64,000 bases of DNA from Emcibacter nanhaiensis (GTDB taxonomy: Bacteria; Pseudomonadota; Alphaproteobacteria; Sphingomonadales; Emcibacteraceae). Made by a program: the position numbers and the translations under genes. Shown here one piece after another: positions 36,037 through 45,762 of the stretch. Within the stretch, counting starts at the first letter, position 1. Each line of letters starts with the position of its first letter. Below the pieces are notes generated by a model. It was not told where the DNA came from. It worked only from the letters and a program-made list of their open reading frames with translations, and ran no database searches. Where the stretch lies: assembly GCF_006385175.1 (NCBI RefSeq), contig NZ_VFIY01000006.1, positions 186,001-250,000 on the forward strand, written 5' to 3'.

Positions 36037-38595
36037 GTGGCGAAAATGAAGTTTGTAAGCGGGGTTGCCTGTGCGTTTCTGCTGCTCCTGAGCCAGGCAG
36101 CGGCCGAGGGAGTGACGGAACGAGTACCGGTTCTGTCCCATATTTCACATCCCCATACCTATTACTGGCGCGAACTCTATATGCCGCAACTGACCAGCGG
36201 CCCCTCCGGCGCGACCTGGTCGCCGGACGGCAAGTCGGTCATTTACAGTATGCAGGGCTCGCTGTGGCGTCAGGACATCGGCAGCGATACCGCCCGGCAA
36301 CTGACGGCGGGGCCCGGATACGACTATCAGCCGGACTGGTCGCCGGATGGGCGCCATGTGGTTTTCACCCGTCATCACCATGACGCCCTCAATCTTTACC
36401 TGCTTGACCTGGAAAGCGGCCGGGAAATTCCCCTGACCGCGGAAAACTCCGTCAATGTGGAGCCGCGCTGGAGCCCGGACGGTAGCAAGCTGGCCTTTGT
36501 CTCCAGCCGGCAGGGCGGATTTTTCGGCATCTATGTGGCTGAGGTATCGGGTGAAAAACTATCCCGTCTCCGCCCCTTGGTGACGGGCCATGTCAGCAAG
36601 CGCGACAGATATTATTATTCCCAGGAAGACCACGCGATTAATCCGTCCTGGTCGCCGGACGGCAGGACCATCTATTATGTCTCCAATCCGGAGACCGCCT
36701 GGGGCACAGGCGGGATCTGGGCCGTCGAGGTGAAGAACCCCAATAAACGCAGGCTGATTGTCAATGAAGAGACAAGCTGGTCCGCCCATCCGGAAATGGC
36801 CGGGGACGGCAAGAGGCTGCTGTTTAGCAGTTATGCACGCCGCCAGTGGCATCAGCTGTGGCTGACCACGCCGCAGGGACTTTCGCCGTTGCCGCTGACC
36901 TTTGGCGACTACGACCTGCAGAATGCGCGCTGGTCGCCCGATGACCGGCAGCTGCTCTATACCAGTAACGAAACCGGCGGCCTTACCCTGTGGCGGCACA
37001 CGGTGATCGGCGGCGCCCGGGAACAGATTGTCGCCCGCCAGAAAATCTATAAGAAACCCGTGACCGAGCTTGCGATCTCGCTGACGGACGAAACCGGCGC
37101 ACCACTTTATGGCCGGCTGATGGTTCTGGCGTCCGACGGACGGCATTACGGTCCGGATGACGCCAGGATGCATGCAGATGATTATATTGATGTGAAGCGC
37201 TCTGATCAGGAAAACCATTATTTCCATTGCTTCGGCTCCTGTACGCTGATGGTGCCGGAAGGGGAGCTTTCCATCATGGCCTCATCCGGCTTCACTCATG
37301 AAATGGCGGATCAGACGATCAAGGTTTCGGGCAAGCGGCAGGAAATGAAACTGGCCCTTGCGTCCCTTGCTCTGCCGGAAAAATACGGCAAATTCATCAG
37401 CGCCGATATGCATGTACATATCAATTACGGCGGCAAATACCGCCAGACCCTTGAGACATTCGCCAGGGAAGCCAGAGCCGAGGATATGGACGTGATTTAT
37501 AACCTGCTGGTGAACAAGGAGCAGCGCATCCCCGACATCAGCATGTTCAAGACCACTTCGGACACCATAGAGGGGGTGACCATCTACCAGGCGCAGGAAT
37601 TTCACACCAGTTACTGGGGGCACCTGAGTTTTCTCCATCTGGGCGACCATCTGGTGACCCCGGACTTCGCCAGCTATCGCCATACGGCGCTGGCTTCACC
37701 CTATCCCAGCAATGCGGTGGTGGCAGACCTGGCGCGGGAGCAGGGGGCGGTGACCGGCTATGTTCATCCCTTTGATGAGGCGCCTGATCCCGCCGCGAAG
37801 GGCCGCTTGAGCCACAGCCTGCCGCTGGATGTGGTCAACGGGAAGACGGACTTCATGGAAGTGGTTGGCTTTTCCAACCATCAGGAAACGGCAAAGGTCT
37901 GGTATAGATTCCTCAATCTCGGCTACCGGCTGCCGGCGGGCGCCGGGACCGACGCCATGACCAACTATGCCTCGCTGCGTGGTCCGGTGGGACTGAACCG
38001 CGCCTATCTGCAGGCCAGGGCGGATGATCCGGCCTCGCTCAAGCAGGCGATCAGGCTGGGGCATGGATATGTCACCGACGGCCCCAATGTGGGAGTGTTG
38101 GTCAAGGGCGGCGACCGGGACGGTGCGGTGGGACCGGGTCATGAAATCCGCTTCGGGGAACAGGGCGGCACGATCCGGGTGGAATTTTCCCTGAGGTCGC
38201 CGGTGCCGGTGGAACGGCTGGAGCTTGTGCAGAATGGAAAGGTCATTTATCAGGCCGATCTGGCGGACGATCCCTTTAATGCGGATATGACCCTGAACCT
38301 GCCGGTGAAGGAAAGCGGCTGGTTATTGCTCCGCGCCGTGAACGAAAAATCCCACCCCATGATCCAGGATCTTTATACCTATGCCACCACCAACCCGGTG
38401 TGGCTGACAGTTGAAAACAAACCGCAATACGCAGCGGAGGACGCCCGCTATTTTCTGGACTGGATCGCAAAAATAGAAGAGCATCTCGCTACACGCGGGG
38501 AAGACTTCAATGCCGACTGGGAGAAGGACGCTATTATGAAAGATATCAGCGCTGCCAAAAAGGCGCTCGAGGAGAAAATAAATGCTGCACCATAA
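36037..38595 (+). CDS. Exported TolB-like propeller fused to CehA/McbA-type metallohydrolase
   Basis: An 852-residue protein with a signal peptide (GVACAFLLLLSQAAAEG). Residues about 50-345 contain repeated WSPDG/WSPDD motifs (at least five) of a TolB/S9-type beta-propeller. A carboxypeptidase-regulatory-like linker follows; from about 450 a PHP-type CehA/McbA hydrolase begins (ISADMHVHINYGGKYRQTLE), with later His/Asp sites in YVHPFDEAPD and AGTDAMTN. CehA and McbA hydrolyse carbamate esters, but most homologues are uncharacterised. A periplasmic hydrolase of an amide- or ester-containing substrate is likely. It starts 12 bases after the GNAT gene and overlaps the S9 peptidase by 14. Confidence 0.82.
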   Translation: MAKMKFVSGVACAFLLLLSQAAAEGVTERVPVLSHISHPHTYYWRELYMPQLTSGPSGATWSPDGKSVIYSMQGSLWRQDIGSDTARQLTAGPGYDYQPDWSPDGRHVVFTRHHHDALNLYLLDLESGREIPLTAENSVNVEPRWSPDGSKLAFVSSRQGGFFGIYVAEVSGEKLSRLRPLVTGHVSKRDRYYYSQEDHAINPSWSPDGRTIYYVSNPETAWGTGGIWAVEVKNPNKRRLIVNEETSWSAHPEMAGDGKRLLFSSYARRQWHQLWLTTPQGLSPLPLTFGDYDLQNARWSPDDRQLLYTSNETGGLTLWRHTVIGGAREQIVARQKIYKKPVTELAISLTDETGAPLYGRLMVLASDGRHYGPDDARMHADDYIDVKRSDQENHYFHCFGSCTLMVPEGELSIMASSGFTHEMADQTIKVSGKRQEMKLALASLALPEKYGKFISADMHVHINYGGKYRQTLETFAREARAEDMDVIYNLLVNKEQRIPDISMFKTTSDTIEGVTIYQAQEFHTSYWGHLSFLHLGDHLVTPDFASYRHTALASPYPSNAVVADLAREQGAVTGYVHPFDEAPDPAAKGRLSHSLPLDVVNGKTDFMEVVGFSNHQETAKVWYRFLNLGYRLPAGAGTDAMTNYASLRGPVGLNRAYLQARADDPASLKQAIRLGHGYVTDGPNVGVLVKGGDRDGAVGPGHEIRFGEQGGTIRVEFSLRSPVPVERLELVQNGKVIYQADLADDPFNADMTLNLPVKESGWLLLRAVNEKSHPMIQDLYTYATTNPVWLTVENKPQYAAEDARYFLDWIAKIEEHLATRGEDFNADWEKDAIMKDISAAKKALEEKINAAP

Positions 38596-40576
38596 AAAAC
38601 TCTTTCTTGTTGCCGCCCTGGTCGCCGGATCGTTCCAGACGGCCGTCGCGGCGAACAGGCTTTTTCAGATTGAAGATTTTCATAACATCCAGGACGTCAG
38701 CGCACCGGCGCTTTCTCCCGATGGCAGCAAGGTGGTCTATTCAGTCAGCAGCAACAACCTGAAGATCGATGCCGCCACAAGCGACATCTGGCTGGTTCCC
38801 TACAAGGGCGGCAAGCCAAAAAATCTCACAAAAACTAAAAAGAAGAGTGAATGGGACCCCCGGTTCAGCCCGGACGGGCGCCATATTGTATTTCTGGGGG
38901 AGGATAAGAAAGACGGCAGCAGCCAGCTTTTCCTGATGAAGGCAAAGGGAGGGTCAGTAAAACAAATCAGTCATGTGGACGGCGGCATCAATGAATATGA
39001 CTGGTCCCCCGACGGCAAGCATATTGTCTTTACCGCCTTTGTCGGCGGCGGAAAACCGAATGAGGCCGGCACGCCCGCGCCGATTGTGATCGACCGCTTC
39101 CAGTTCAAGGAGGATTGGGTCGGATACCTGGCCGGCGCCCGCCGGCATATCCACATTCTGGACGTGGCCAGTGGGAAAGCAACCCAGATCACCTTCGGCG
39201 AGCAGGATCACTGGCTGCCGATGTGGTCTCCCGACGGGAAATGGATCGCCTATGTGTCCAAGGACCGGGGCGATGCGGACCGTAACATGGATTCCGACGT
39301 CTTCATCATGAAGCCGGAAAAGGACGGCGAGAAAAAGCGCATCAGCACGTTCAAAGGGACCGATGTTGATCCCTACTGGGTGTCCCCGCCGGAATGGTCG
39401 CCGGACAGCAAAAAGCTTCTGTGGCTGGCCAGCGGGGAAAGCAAATGGATTTACTATGCCCCGTGGCAGATAATGATCGGCGATATCGAAAGCGGCGAAG
39501 TGCGCCCGCTGGCCCATATCGACCGCTGTTTCTATGTCCCCAAATGGTCGAAGGACGGCACCTCCGTCTACGCCCTTGTGGAACTGGACCGGACAACCCC
39601 GATGGCGAAAATAGATGTGGCGAGCGGTGAGATCACCTATCTCAGCGAAGGTGATATTTTCGGCCTGTCCTTTGATGTGGCGGGCGACGACCATGTGGTC
39701 GTGCAGCAGGCAGACGACAACACCCCCTTTGAGCTGGTGGCGGTGGATGGGAAAGACCGTGTCCTGACCCGGCATAACGCCTGGCTTGATGACTACAAGC
39801 TTGCCACAACTAAGGAATTTGACTTCGAGAGCGACGGCCATGAAATCGGCGGGCTGATCGTCTATCCGCCTGATTATGACAGCAGCAAGGCCTATCCGGC
39901 CATTTTCCGGCTGCATGGCGGTCCGGTTTATCAATTCTCCCATGAATTCATGTATGACTGGCAAATTTATGCCGCAGAAGGCTATATCGTGGTCGGCATC
40001 AATCCGCGCGGGTCCTCCGGCCAGGGGTTTGACTTTTCCAAGGCCATTTACGCCGACTGGGGCAATGTGGATTCCCGGGATATCATCGCCGGGGCGCATT
40101 ATCTGGCGGACAAGGGAATTGTCGATATCGACCGGCTTGGCACCGGCGGCTGGAGCTATGGCGGCATGCTGACCAACTATGTGATCGCGACCGATACCCT
40201 GTTCAAGGCGGCCGTCAGTGGGGCCGGGACGGCCAACATGTTCGGCACCTACGGCGACGACCAGTACAGCCGGGAATATGAACTTGAACTCGGCACGCCG
40301 TGGGAAAATTTCGACGCCTACAAGCGGGTCAGCTTCCCGTTCCTCAATGCGGACCGGATCACGACGCCGACCCTCTACCAGTGTGCCGGCCTGGATTACA
40401 ATGTGCCCTGCATCGGGGCGGAACAGATGTATCAGGCCCTGCGCTCCACGGGGGTGGAGACCCGGTTTGTGATTTATCCGGATCAGCATCACGGTATTGT
40501 CATCCCCAGCTACCTGGAGGACCGGATGCGCCGGAACCTGGCCTGGTATGACAAACACCTGAAGCCGGGCGAATAA
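38582..40576 (+). CDS. S9-family prolyl-oligopeptidase-like peptidase, exported
   Basis: A 664-residue serine peptidase with a signal peptide (LFLVAALVAGSFQTAVAA). An N-terminal TolB-like propeller (repeated SPDG motifs, residues about 35-320) is followed by the alpha/beta hydrolase domain: RLHGGPVYQ (oxyanion region), nucleophile Ser in GGWSYGGMLTNY near residue 526, and the final His in PDQHHGIV near 640. The Asp should lie in the LDYNVPC region. These enzymes release dipeptides or N-acyl amino acids from short peptides. Directly upstream of an APC permease, it fits outside-in peptide use. Confidence 0.9.
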   Translation: MLHHKKLFLVAALVAGSFQTAVAANRLFQIEDFHNIQDVSAPALSPDGSKVVYSVSSNNLKIDAATSDIWLVPYKGGKPKNLTKTKKKSEWDPRFSPDGRHIVFLGEDKKDGSSQLFLMKAKGGSVKQISHVDGGINEYDWSPDGKHIVFTAFVGGGKPNEAGTPAPIVIDRFQFKEDWVGYLAGARRHIHILDVASGKATQITFGEQDHWLPMWSPDGKWIAYVSKDRGDADRNMDSDVFIMKPEKDGEKKRISTFKGTDVDPYWVSPPEWSPDSKKLLWLASGESKWIYYAPWQIMIGDIESGEVRPLAHIDRCFYVPKWSKDGTSVYALVELDRTTPMAKIDVASGEITYLSEGDIFGLSFDVAGDDHVVVQQADDNTPFELVAVDGKDRVLTRHNAWLDDYKLATTKEFDFESDGHEIGGLIVYPPDYDSSKAYPAIFRLHGGPVYQFSHEFMYDWQIYAAEGYIVVGINPRGSSGQGFDFSKAIYADWGNVDSRDIIAGAHYLADKGIVDIDRLGTGGWSYGGMLTNYVIATDTLFKAAVSGAGTANMFGTYGDDQYSREYELELGTPWENFDAYKRVSFPFLNADRITTPTLYQCAGLDYNVPCIGAEQMYQALRSTGVETRFVIYPDQHHGIVIPSYLEDRMRRNLAWYDKHLKPGE

Positions 40577-40577
40577 T

Positions 40578-41873
40578 ATGAAACGTGAACTGGGCCTTGC
40601 CGGTGTGGTTGTTACGGTTGTCGGCTATGTGATCGGCGCGTCGATTTTTGTCCTGCCCGGTCAACTGGCCGGCGCCACCGGTCCGGCCGTGGTTCTGGCT
40701 TACGGTCTGGCGGCGGTGATTGCGGTCTTCTCCTGTATCGTCGCCGCCCAGCTCGGCAGCGTCTTCCCGAAAACCGGGGCCGGTTATGTGGCCATCGCCC
40801 GGCTGGTCTCTCCCATGGGCGGCTTTGTCACCATCTGGCTGATGCTGGCGGTCTATATCCTCGCCATTGCCCTGATCGCCAGCGGTTTTGCCGACTATTT
40901 CACCCGGCTTTTTCCCGCCGTCAATAGCACCGTCGCCGCTTATGGCGTAGTCCTGTTTTTCGGGATCATCAACTTGGGCGGGGCACGCCGCCTGGTGAAC
41001 CTGCAGACCCTTCTGGTGCTGATTTTCATGGTCGCCCTGGTGGCGGTTTCCCTGGGCGGGATCGCGGCGGTCAAGGCGGAAAATATCACACCGTTCCTGC
41101 CGCTCGGCATGAAGCCGGTGATGCAGGCGGTCGTGCCCGCCTTTTTCTCCTATGGCGGATTTATGGTGGTGATGGAGCTTGCCGGTGAAATCCGCAAGCC
41201 CGCCCGCACCATTCCGTTTGGTCTGTTGCTCAGCTTTGTCGTGGTGCTCGTCACCTATCTCTGCCTGTCGCTGGCGCTGGTGGGGTCCATTCCCTGGCAA
41301 ACCCTGGCCACCCTCAGGGCGCCGGTCAGTCATCTGGCGGAAATCCTGTTCGGGGAATGGGGCGGCACCTTTGTCGCCATTGCCGCAGTGGGGGCCGCCG
41401 CCACCTCGGTCAATGCCCTGATCCTGGTGGCGTCGCGCGATATCATTGCCCTGGCTGAGGCCGGCATTTTTTCCGAAAAACTCCGGGACGGTGACGGCGG
41501 GGAAAGCCGGGCCCGAAACAGCGTGATCCTGGTCGTCTTCTTTTCCGTCGTCGCGCTCATGCTGGGGCAGACGGTGATGGAATATGCGGTCTGGGTGTCC
41601 GGAGTGACCCTGCTGTACCAAGTGATCATCGGTGTGGCGATGTTGAGAATTCTCGCCCGCGAACCGGAGGCCTATGCCGCCGCCGGGTTCAAGCTTGGGA
41701 AGGCAGGGCTTCTTGCCGGCGGGGTCGGCGTGATCCTCATCTCCGGGCTGTTTCTCTATTTTGTGCTTGAAGGCAGCGAACTGAGGATTTTTGCCGCTCT
41801 GGCATATCTGATAACTGGGATTTCCTATTATCTGCTGCGTAAAAGAAAAGTCGGCATCGAGGGCTGGGTATGA
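40578..41873 (+). CDS. APC-superfamily amino acid permease
   Basis: A 431-residue transporter with about twelve segments. TM1 carries the APC motif VGYVIGASIFVLPGQLAG near residues 14-31, then KTGAGYVAIARLVSPMGGF near 65-83; the TM6 region has FFSYGGFMVVMELAGEIRKP near 194-213. It starts 1 base after the peptidase stop and overlaps the thioesterase by 4, so it is part of the operon. It likely imports the amino compound freed by the exported hydrolases. It is not closely similar to the permease at 23184-24512. Confidence 0.9.
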   Translation: MKRELGLAGVVVTVVGYVIGASIFVLPGQLAGATGPAVVLAYGLAAVIAVFSCIVAAQLGSVFPKTGAGYVAIARLVSPMGGFVTIWLMLAVYILAIALIASGFADYFTRLFPAVNSTVAAYGVVLFFGIINLGGARRLVNLQTLLVLIFMVALVAVSLGGIAAVKAENITPFLPLGMKPVMQAVVPAFFSYGGFMVVMELAGEIRKPARTIPFGLLLSFVVVLVTYLCLSLALVGSIPWQTLATLRAPVSHLAEILFGEWGGTFVAIAAVGAAATSVNALILVASRDIIALAEAGIFSEKLRDGDGGESRARNSVILVVFFSVVALMLGQTVMEYAVWVSGVTLLYQVIIGVAMLRILAREPEAYAAAGFKLGKAGLLAGGVGVILISGLFLYFVLEGSELRIFAALAYLITGISYYLLRKRKVGIEGWV

Positions 41874-42277
41874 TCGAAACGTACAAAGGTGTTGTCCATC
41901 CCGTCCTGTGCGATGTCATGGGGCACATGACGACGCGGCATTATGCCGCCGCCTTTGACGATGCAAGTTACCATCTTGCCCATGCCTGCAACCTGCCGGT
42001 CGATGACAAAAACGGGTTTGTGGATCTGGAACTGACTCTAAAGTTCCTGGCTGAATTACGTACCGGCGATATTTTTGTTATCCGCAGTGCCATCACCGGG
42101 ATCGGCAATTCCTCCTTCGGCGCCCGGCATAAAATGGTCAATTGCATGAACAATAGCGTTGCCGCCGTTCAGGAGGCGACCTACGCCTGTTTCGATCTTG
42201 TGAAAAGAAAGTCTGTCCCGCTCCCCGACGCGTTCCGGGAAAGGGCTGAAAGCTTGTTGATTTCAGAATCTGATTAG
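41870..42277 (+). CDS. Hotdog-fold acyl-CoA thioesterase (4HBT-like)
   Basis: A 135-residue single hotdog domain. The start is typical: CDVMGHMTTRHYAAAFDDAS near residues 15-34, with the catalytic Asp and the GHM of this group, then ELTLKFLAELRTGDIF near 54-69. Relatives in carnitine operons hydrolyse betainyl-CoA made by the BKACE enzyme. Here a BKACE gene lies in the same operon, so release of an acid from the new acyl-CoA is the most economical role. Overlaps the permease by 4 bases. Confidence 0.82.
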   Translation: MIETYKGVVHPVLCDVMGHMTTRHYAAAFDDASYHLAHACNLPVDDKNGFVDLELTLKFLAELRTGDIFVIRSAITGIGNSSFGARHKMVNCMNNSVAAVQEATYACFDLVKRKSVPLPDAFRERAESLLISESD

Positions 42278-42284
42278 GAAGTAA

Positions 42285-43694
42285 ATGATGAAAAAAATTC
42301 TGACGGCTATTTTGGGAACAGTCCTGGCTGCAGGGCAACTGGCTACTTCTGTTTGTGCGGCTCCCCAAGAAAGCCAGCCGTTTCAGGACAAGGCCCTGGA
42401 AATGCTGAAAACAACCGTTGCGATCCGGTCAGTGGAAGGATCGGGACTGGTGAAAGATGTCGCGGAATATGTGGCCGGTGAATTCCGCAAGGCAGGTTTC
42501 CCGGAACAGGATATTCACCTCCTGCCGATCGGTGATACGGTCGCCCTGGTGGTGCGCCTGCGCGGGGATGGTCGCCTGGGTAAAAAACCTATCCTGCTTT
42601 CCGCTCATATGGACGTTGTCGATGCCCTGCCGGAGGATTGGGAGCGGGATCCCTTCACCCTGATCGAGGAAAACGGCTATTATTTCGGCCGGGGCTCCAG
42701 TGACAATAAATTCGGCCTGTCGGTGCTGTCCGCTACCCTGATGCGTCTCAGGGCGGAGGGATATGTGCCGGGCCGGGACCTGGTGCTTGCTCTATCCGGC
42801 GATGAAGAGAGCCTGATGGCGACAACCCGCGCCCTGGCCACCACCTACCGCAATCTTATCGACGCGGAGTTTGCCCTGGTTGCCGATGGCGGCGGCGGGC
42901 AACTGAATGAAGACGGGGTGGCTGTCTCATACACGGTGGACAGTGCCGAAAAAACCTATGCCACCTTCGAGATGAAGGCGACAAACCCCGGCGGGCACAG
43001 TTCGCTGCCGCGCCGGGACAACGCCATCAAGGATCTGTCCGACGCCCTGAACCGGATATTCGCCTTCGAGTTTCCGGTGATGTCCAGTGAACTGACGCGG
43101 GCCTATTTCTCCAGGACGGCCCCCCTGGTCGGGGGAGAGGTCGGCGACGCTATGGAGCGCTTTGCCGAAAACCCCGATGACGGGGAAGCTGTGGCTCTGC
43201 TGCGCAGCCGCCCTGAATATGTGGGTTCCACGGGCACCACCTGTGTGCCGACCATGCTGCGCGGAGGGCATGCGGAAAATGCGCTGCCCCAGTCTGCCGT
43301 CGCCACCATCAACTGCCGGATTTTCCCCGGTGTTGGCGTGCAGAAAACCCTTGAAGCCCTGAAACAGGTTGTCGGCAATGATGCGCTGGAATGGACGGTG
43401 CTGGACGAGCCGCTGGAAAGTGATGCGTCTCCCATCCGCGACGATGTGTTCACGGCGATCACCAACGGGGTGCATGCATCCTATCCCGGCCTGCCGATCA
43501 TTCCCCATATGGCGTCCGGCGCGTCCGATGCCCTGCATTTCCGGGCCGTTGGCATCCCAAGCTATACCTTTTCAGGTATCTTCATGAAATCTTCCGATGA
43601 ATATGCCCATGGCCTGAATGAACGGGTGCCGGTGGCAACCCTGCCGGTGGCGATGAAAATGTGGCATTCCATACTGACCGAACTTACCCAATAA
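42285..43694 (+). CDS. M20-family metallopeptidase, exported
   Basis: A 469-residue zinc peptidase with a signal peptide (LTAILGTVLAAGQLATSVCA). Metal ligands of the family: SAHMDVVDA near residues 102-110, GRGSSDNKFGLS near 136-147, SGDEES near 172-177, VADGGGG and the dimerisation lid MKATNPGGHSSLPRRDNA near 230-247; a final His lies in the EYAHGLNERV region. Such enzymes cleave dipeptides, acyl-amino acids or carnosine-like peptides. It is the last gene of the seven-gene operon and is followed by a strong terminator. Confidence 0.9.
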   Translation: MMKKILTAILGTVLAAGQLATSVCAAPQESQPFQDKALEMLKTTVAIRSVEGSGLVKDVAEYVAGEFRKAGFPEQDIHLLPIGDTVALVVRLRGDGRLGKKPILLSAHMDVVDALPEDWERDPFTLIEENGYYFGRGSSDNKFGLSVLSATLMRLRAEGYVPGRDLVLALSGDEESLMATTRALATTYRNLIDAEFALVADGGGGQLNEDGVAVSYTVDSAEKTYATFEMKATNPGGHSSLPRRDNAIKDLSDALNRIFAFEFPVMSSELTRAYFSRTAPLVGGEVGDAMERFAENPDDGEAVALLRSRPEYVGSTGTTCVPTMLRGGHAENALPQSAVATINCRIFPGVGVQKTLEALKQVVGNDALEWTVLDEPLESDASPIRDDVFTAITNGVHASYPGLPIIPHMASGASDALHFRAVGIPSYTFSGIFMKSSDEYAHGLNERVPVATLPVAMKMWHSILTELTQ

Positions 43695-43713
43695 CAAGCA
43701 GTCAGGCAGAGCG

Positions 43714-43740
43714 AAAAAGGGGCCTCCGGGCCCCTTTTTT
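43714..43740. terminator. Strong bidirectional intrinsic terminator
   Basis: AAAAAGGGGCC-TCCG-GGCCCCTTTTTT: an 11-pair stem counting the A/T flanks, with a T run on both strands. It lies between the convergent M20 peptidase and TPR-sulfotransferase genes and can serve both. Confidence 0.9.
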
Positions 43741-43749
43741 GCGTTCTTT

Positions 43750-45762
43750 TCAGTCGATGGGATAACGGTCCAGCACCGGGCCCAGGGCGTCCTTCAGGGG
43801 ATCGAGCCAGGGTTCAAAATTGCGCCACTGCTCGAGCCCGCCCTTGTAGATGGGCTGGCGGACCTGTTCCGCGCTAGGCGTGCGGACCGCCCGGTCGGTT
43901 TCATAGAACTTCAGGCAGGAGTCTTCGAACTCCAGACCGCAATAGTCCAGTAACGCCCGGATCTGGTTTTCCGTATCCGCCACCATCTCTTCATATTGCA
44001 CACGGTGAATTCTGCCGGGAAGGACCTCGTCCCAGTGATCCATCAGCTTCACATAATCCCGATAATAGTAGCCGATGTCCTGCAGGTCATAGGTGAAGGT
44101 CTGGCCGCGGGCGAAAAGCTGTTTGAAGCCGGCGAAACATCCGCCCATGGGATGCCGGCGGGCGTCGATGATCTTGGCATTGGGCAGGATCGAGTGGATC
44201 AGGCCGATATGCTGGAAATTATTCGGCATCTTGTCGATGAAACAGGGGGCCTCCGTGTTGCGCTGGATGCTGGAGGTTTCCAGGTAGCTTTCCCCCATTT
44301 CGCGGAAGGTTTCTTCGTCATGTTCGCGCATGATTTCCGGATAGTCGGACGCCGACTTGATCCGTTTTTTTCCGCCAAGTTTTCTGGACAGCGCGATGAT
44401 GTCTACAAGCTCTGTCGTCCCTTCCACCTGTGAATGGCTGGCCAGGATCTGCTCGAGCAATGTCGAACCGGCGCGCGGCAGGCCGACGATGAAAATCGGG
44501 TCCGGGGCAGGGCTGCCCCAGCCCTGCCGGGCCGCAAAATACTCCCGGTCAAAACACTTGATCTGGCGCACCGTGTCATAAATGTTGATCTTGGCGTCAT
44601 AGGGGTGGCCGAGACGCCTTATACCGTTGCCGCGCTTGTAATATTTGAAGGCGTTTTCATAGTCTTTCCGGTCTTCAAAGGCCTTGCCGAGAGCGAAGGC
44701 GAGATGGGCCTGGTCCTCCGGATCGCCGCCTTCGGAGGTGACCCGGGAGATCATGTCCTCAATATCTTCATCACTGAACTTGAAGGTTTTCAGGTTGGCC
44801 AGAGACCAGTAGATTTCCCCGGCCTTGTCACTTAATTCGATGGATTTCCTGTAGGCGGAGACAGAGTCGTCCAAACGTCCCACCGTTTTCAGTGTATGGC
44901 CATAATAGAGATAGGACTGAGGCTGATCAGGCCTCTTTTCCGCAATCTCTTCATATATTTTCAAGGCCTCGTCATGATCCCCCTTCTGGACGAGAACCAT
45001 GGCTTTCAGAGACATGAACCGAGTATTGTCCGGATCGTCTTTCAAAAGGATTTCAGTCTGTTCCAGGGCTTCGCGAAGTTTCTGGCTGCGGTAGAGCGCC
45101 ATGACGTAGGAAGTACGGGCGTGATGATATTGCGGTGCAAGTTCCAGGCTTCTTTCGAGGAGTGCCCGGGCATCCTCGAACTGCCCCAGCTTTGCGCCGA
45201 TTTCGGCCAGCAAGCGCATCGCCACCACATTGGCAGGTTGCTGTTTCAAGAAATCCCGGGCGCGTTTTTCCGCCTCCGGAATTTTTCCCTGGCGAAAGAG
45301 GTCCGAGATAGTTGCGAGCTCCCGGTTGCGGCTCAGCAAGGAAATATATTTATCCGTGGCTTTTACTGCGGCCGGGCCGTCGCCGGCGAGGGACAGCTGT
45401 TCAGCCAGAACCCGCCATGATTCCGCATGTTCCGGGTCAAGGGACACCGTCTGACGCAGGGCTTTGATGGCATCGGCTGTTTTTCCTGCAGCGGCCAAAA
45501 CAAGCCCGTATTCAAGCCAGATCGGAGCGGAAAAGGGAAGCTTGTCCTTCAGAGGTTTTATGATCTCGAGGGCGTCCGGCAGTTTTCCCTGTACCCTGAG
45601 GGCGGCCCCCAGAATATGGTTTGCCGGATCCAGGTCCGGGATGACTTTCAATATCTCCCGGGCCTGTTGTTCGGCCAGTGCAGGTGAATGCTGCAACAGG
45701 CTGGCGGCATGGTTCAGGGCTGTTTTCAGGTCCCCCTGCGGGTCAGTGTTTGTCGACGACAT
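43750..45762 (-). CDS. TPR-repeat sulfotransferase-family protein
   Basis: A 670-residue protein. The N-terminal about 390 residues are TPR repeats (for example YGLVLAAAGKTADAIKALRQ and YLYYGHTLKTVGRLDDSVSA). The C-terminal domain is a P-loop sulfotransferase: IFIVGLPRAGSTLLEQILAS near 425-444 (5' PAPS loop), IDARRHPMGGCFAGFKQLFA (3' phosphate region) and YEEMVAD. Such proteins are widespread in marine alphaproteobacteria, usually without known acceptor. The frame opens at 45867, but ATG 45762 (MSSTNTDPQ) is the more natural start. It is unrelated in orientation and family to the peptide operon beside it. Confidence 0.85.
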   Translation of the reverse strand: MSSTNTDPQGDLKTALNHAASLLQHSPALAEQQAREILKVIPDLDPANHILGAALRVQGKLPDALEIIKPLKDKLPFSAPIWLEYGLVLAAAGKTADAIKALRQTVSLDPEHAESWRVLAEQLSLAGDGPAAVKATDKYISLLSRNRELATISDLFRQGKIPEAEKRARDFLKQQPANVVAMRLLAEIGAKLGQFEDARALLERSLELAPQYHHARTSYVMALYRSQKLREALEQTEILLKDDPDNTRFMSLKAMVLVQKGDHDEALKIYEEIAEKRPDQPQSYLYYGHTLKTVGRLDDSVSAYRKSIELSDKAGEIYWSLANLKTFKFSDEDIEDMISRVTSEGGDPEDQAHLAFALGKAFEDRKDYENAFKYYKRGNGIRRLGHPYDAKINIYDTVRQIKCFDREYFAARQGWGSPAPDPIFIVGLPRAGSTLLEQILASHSQVEGTTELVDIIALSRKLGGKKRIKSASDYPEIMREHDEETFREMGESYLETSSIQRNTEAPCFIDKMPNNFQHIGLIHSILPNAKIIDARRHPMGGCFAGFKQLFARGQTFTYDLQDIGYYYRDYVKLMDHWDEVLPGRIHRVQYEEMVADTENQIRALLDYCGLEFEDSCLKFYETDRAVRTPSAEQVRQPIYKGGLEQWRNFEPWLDPLKDALGPVLDRYPID

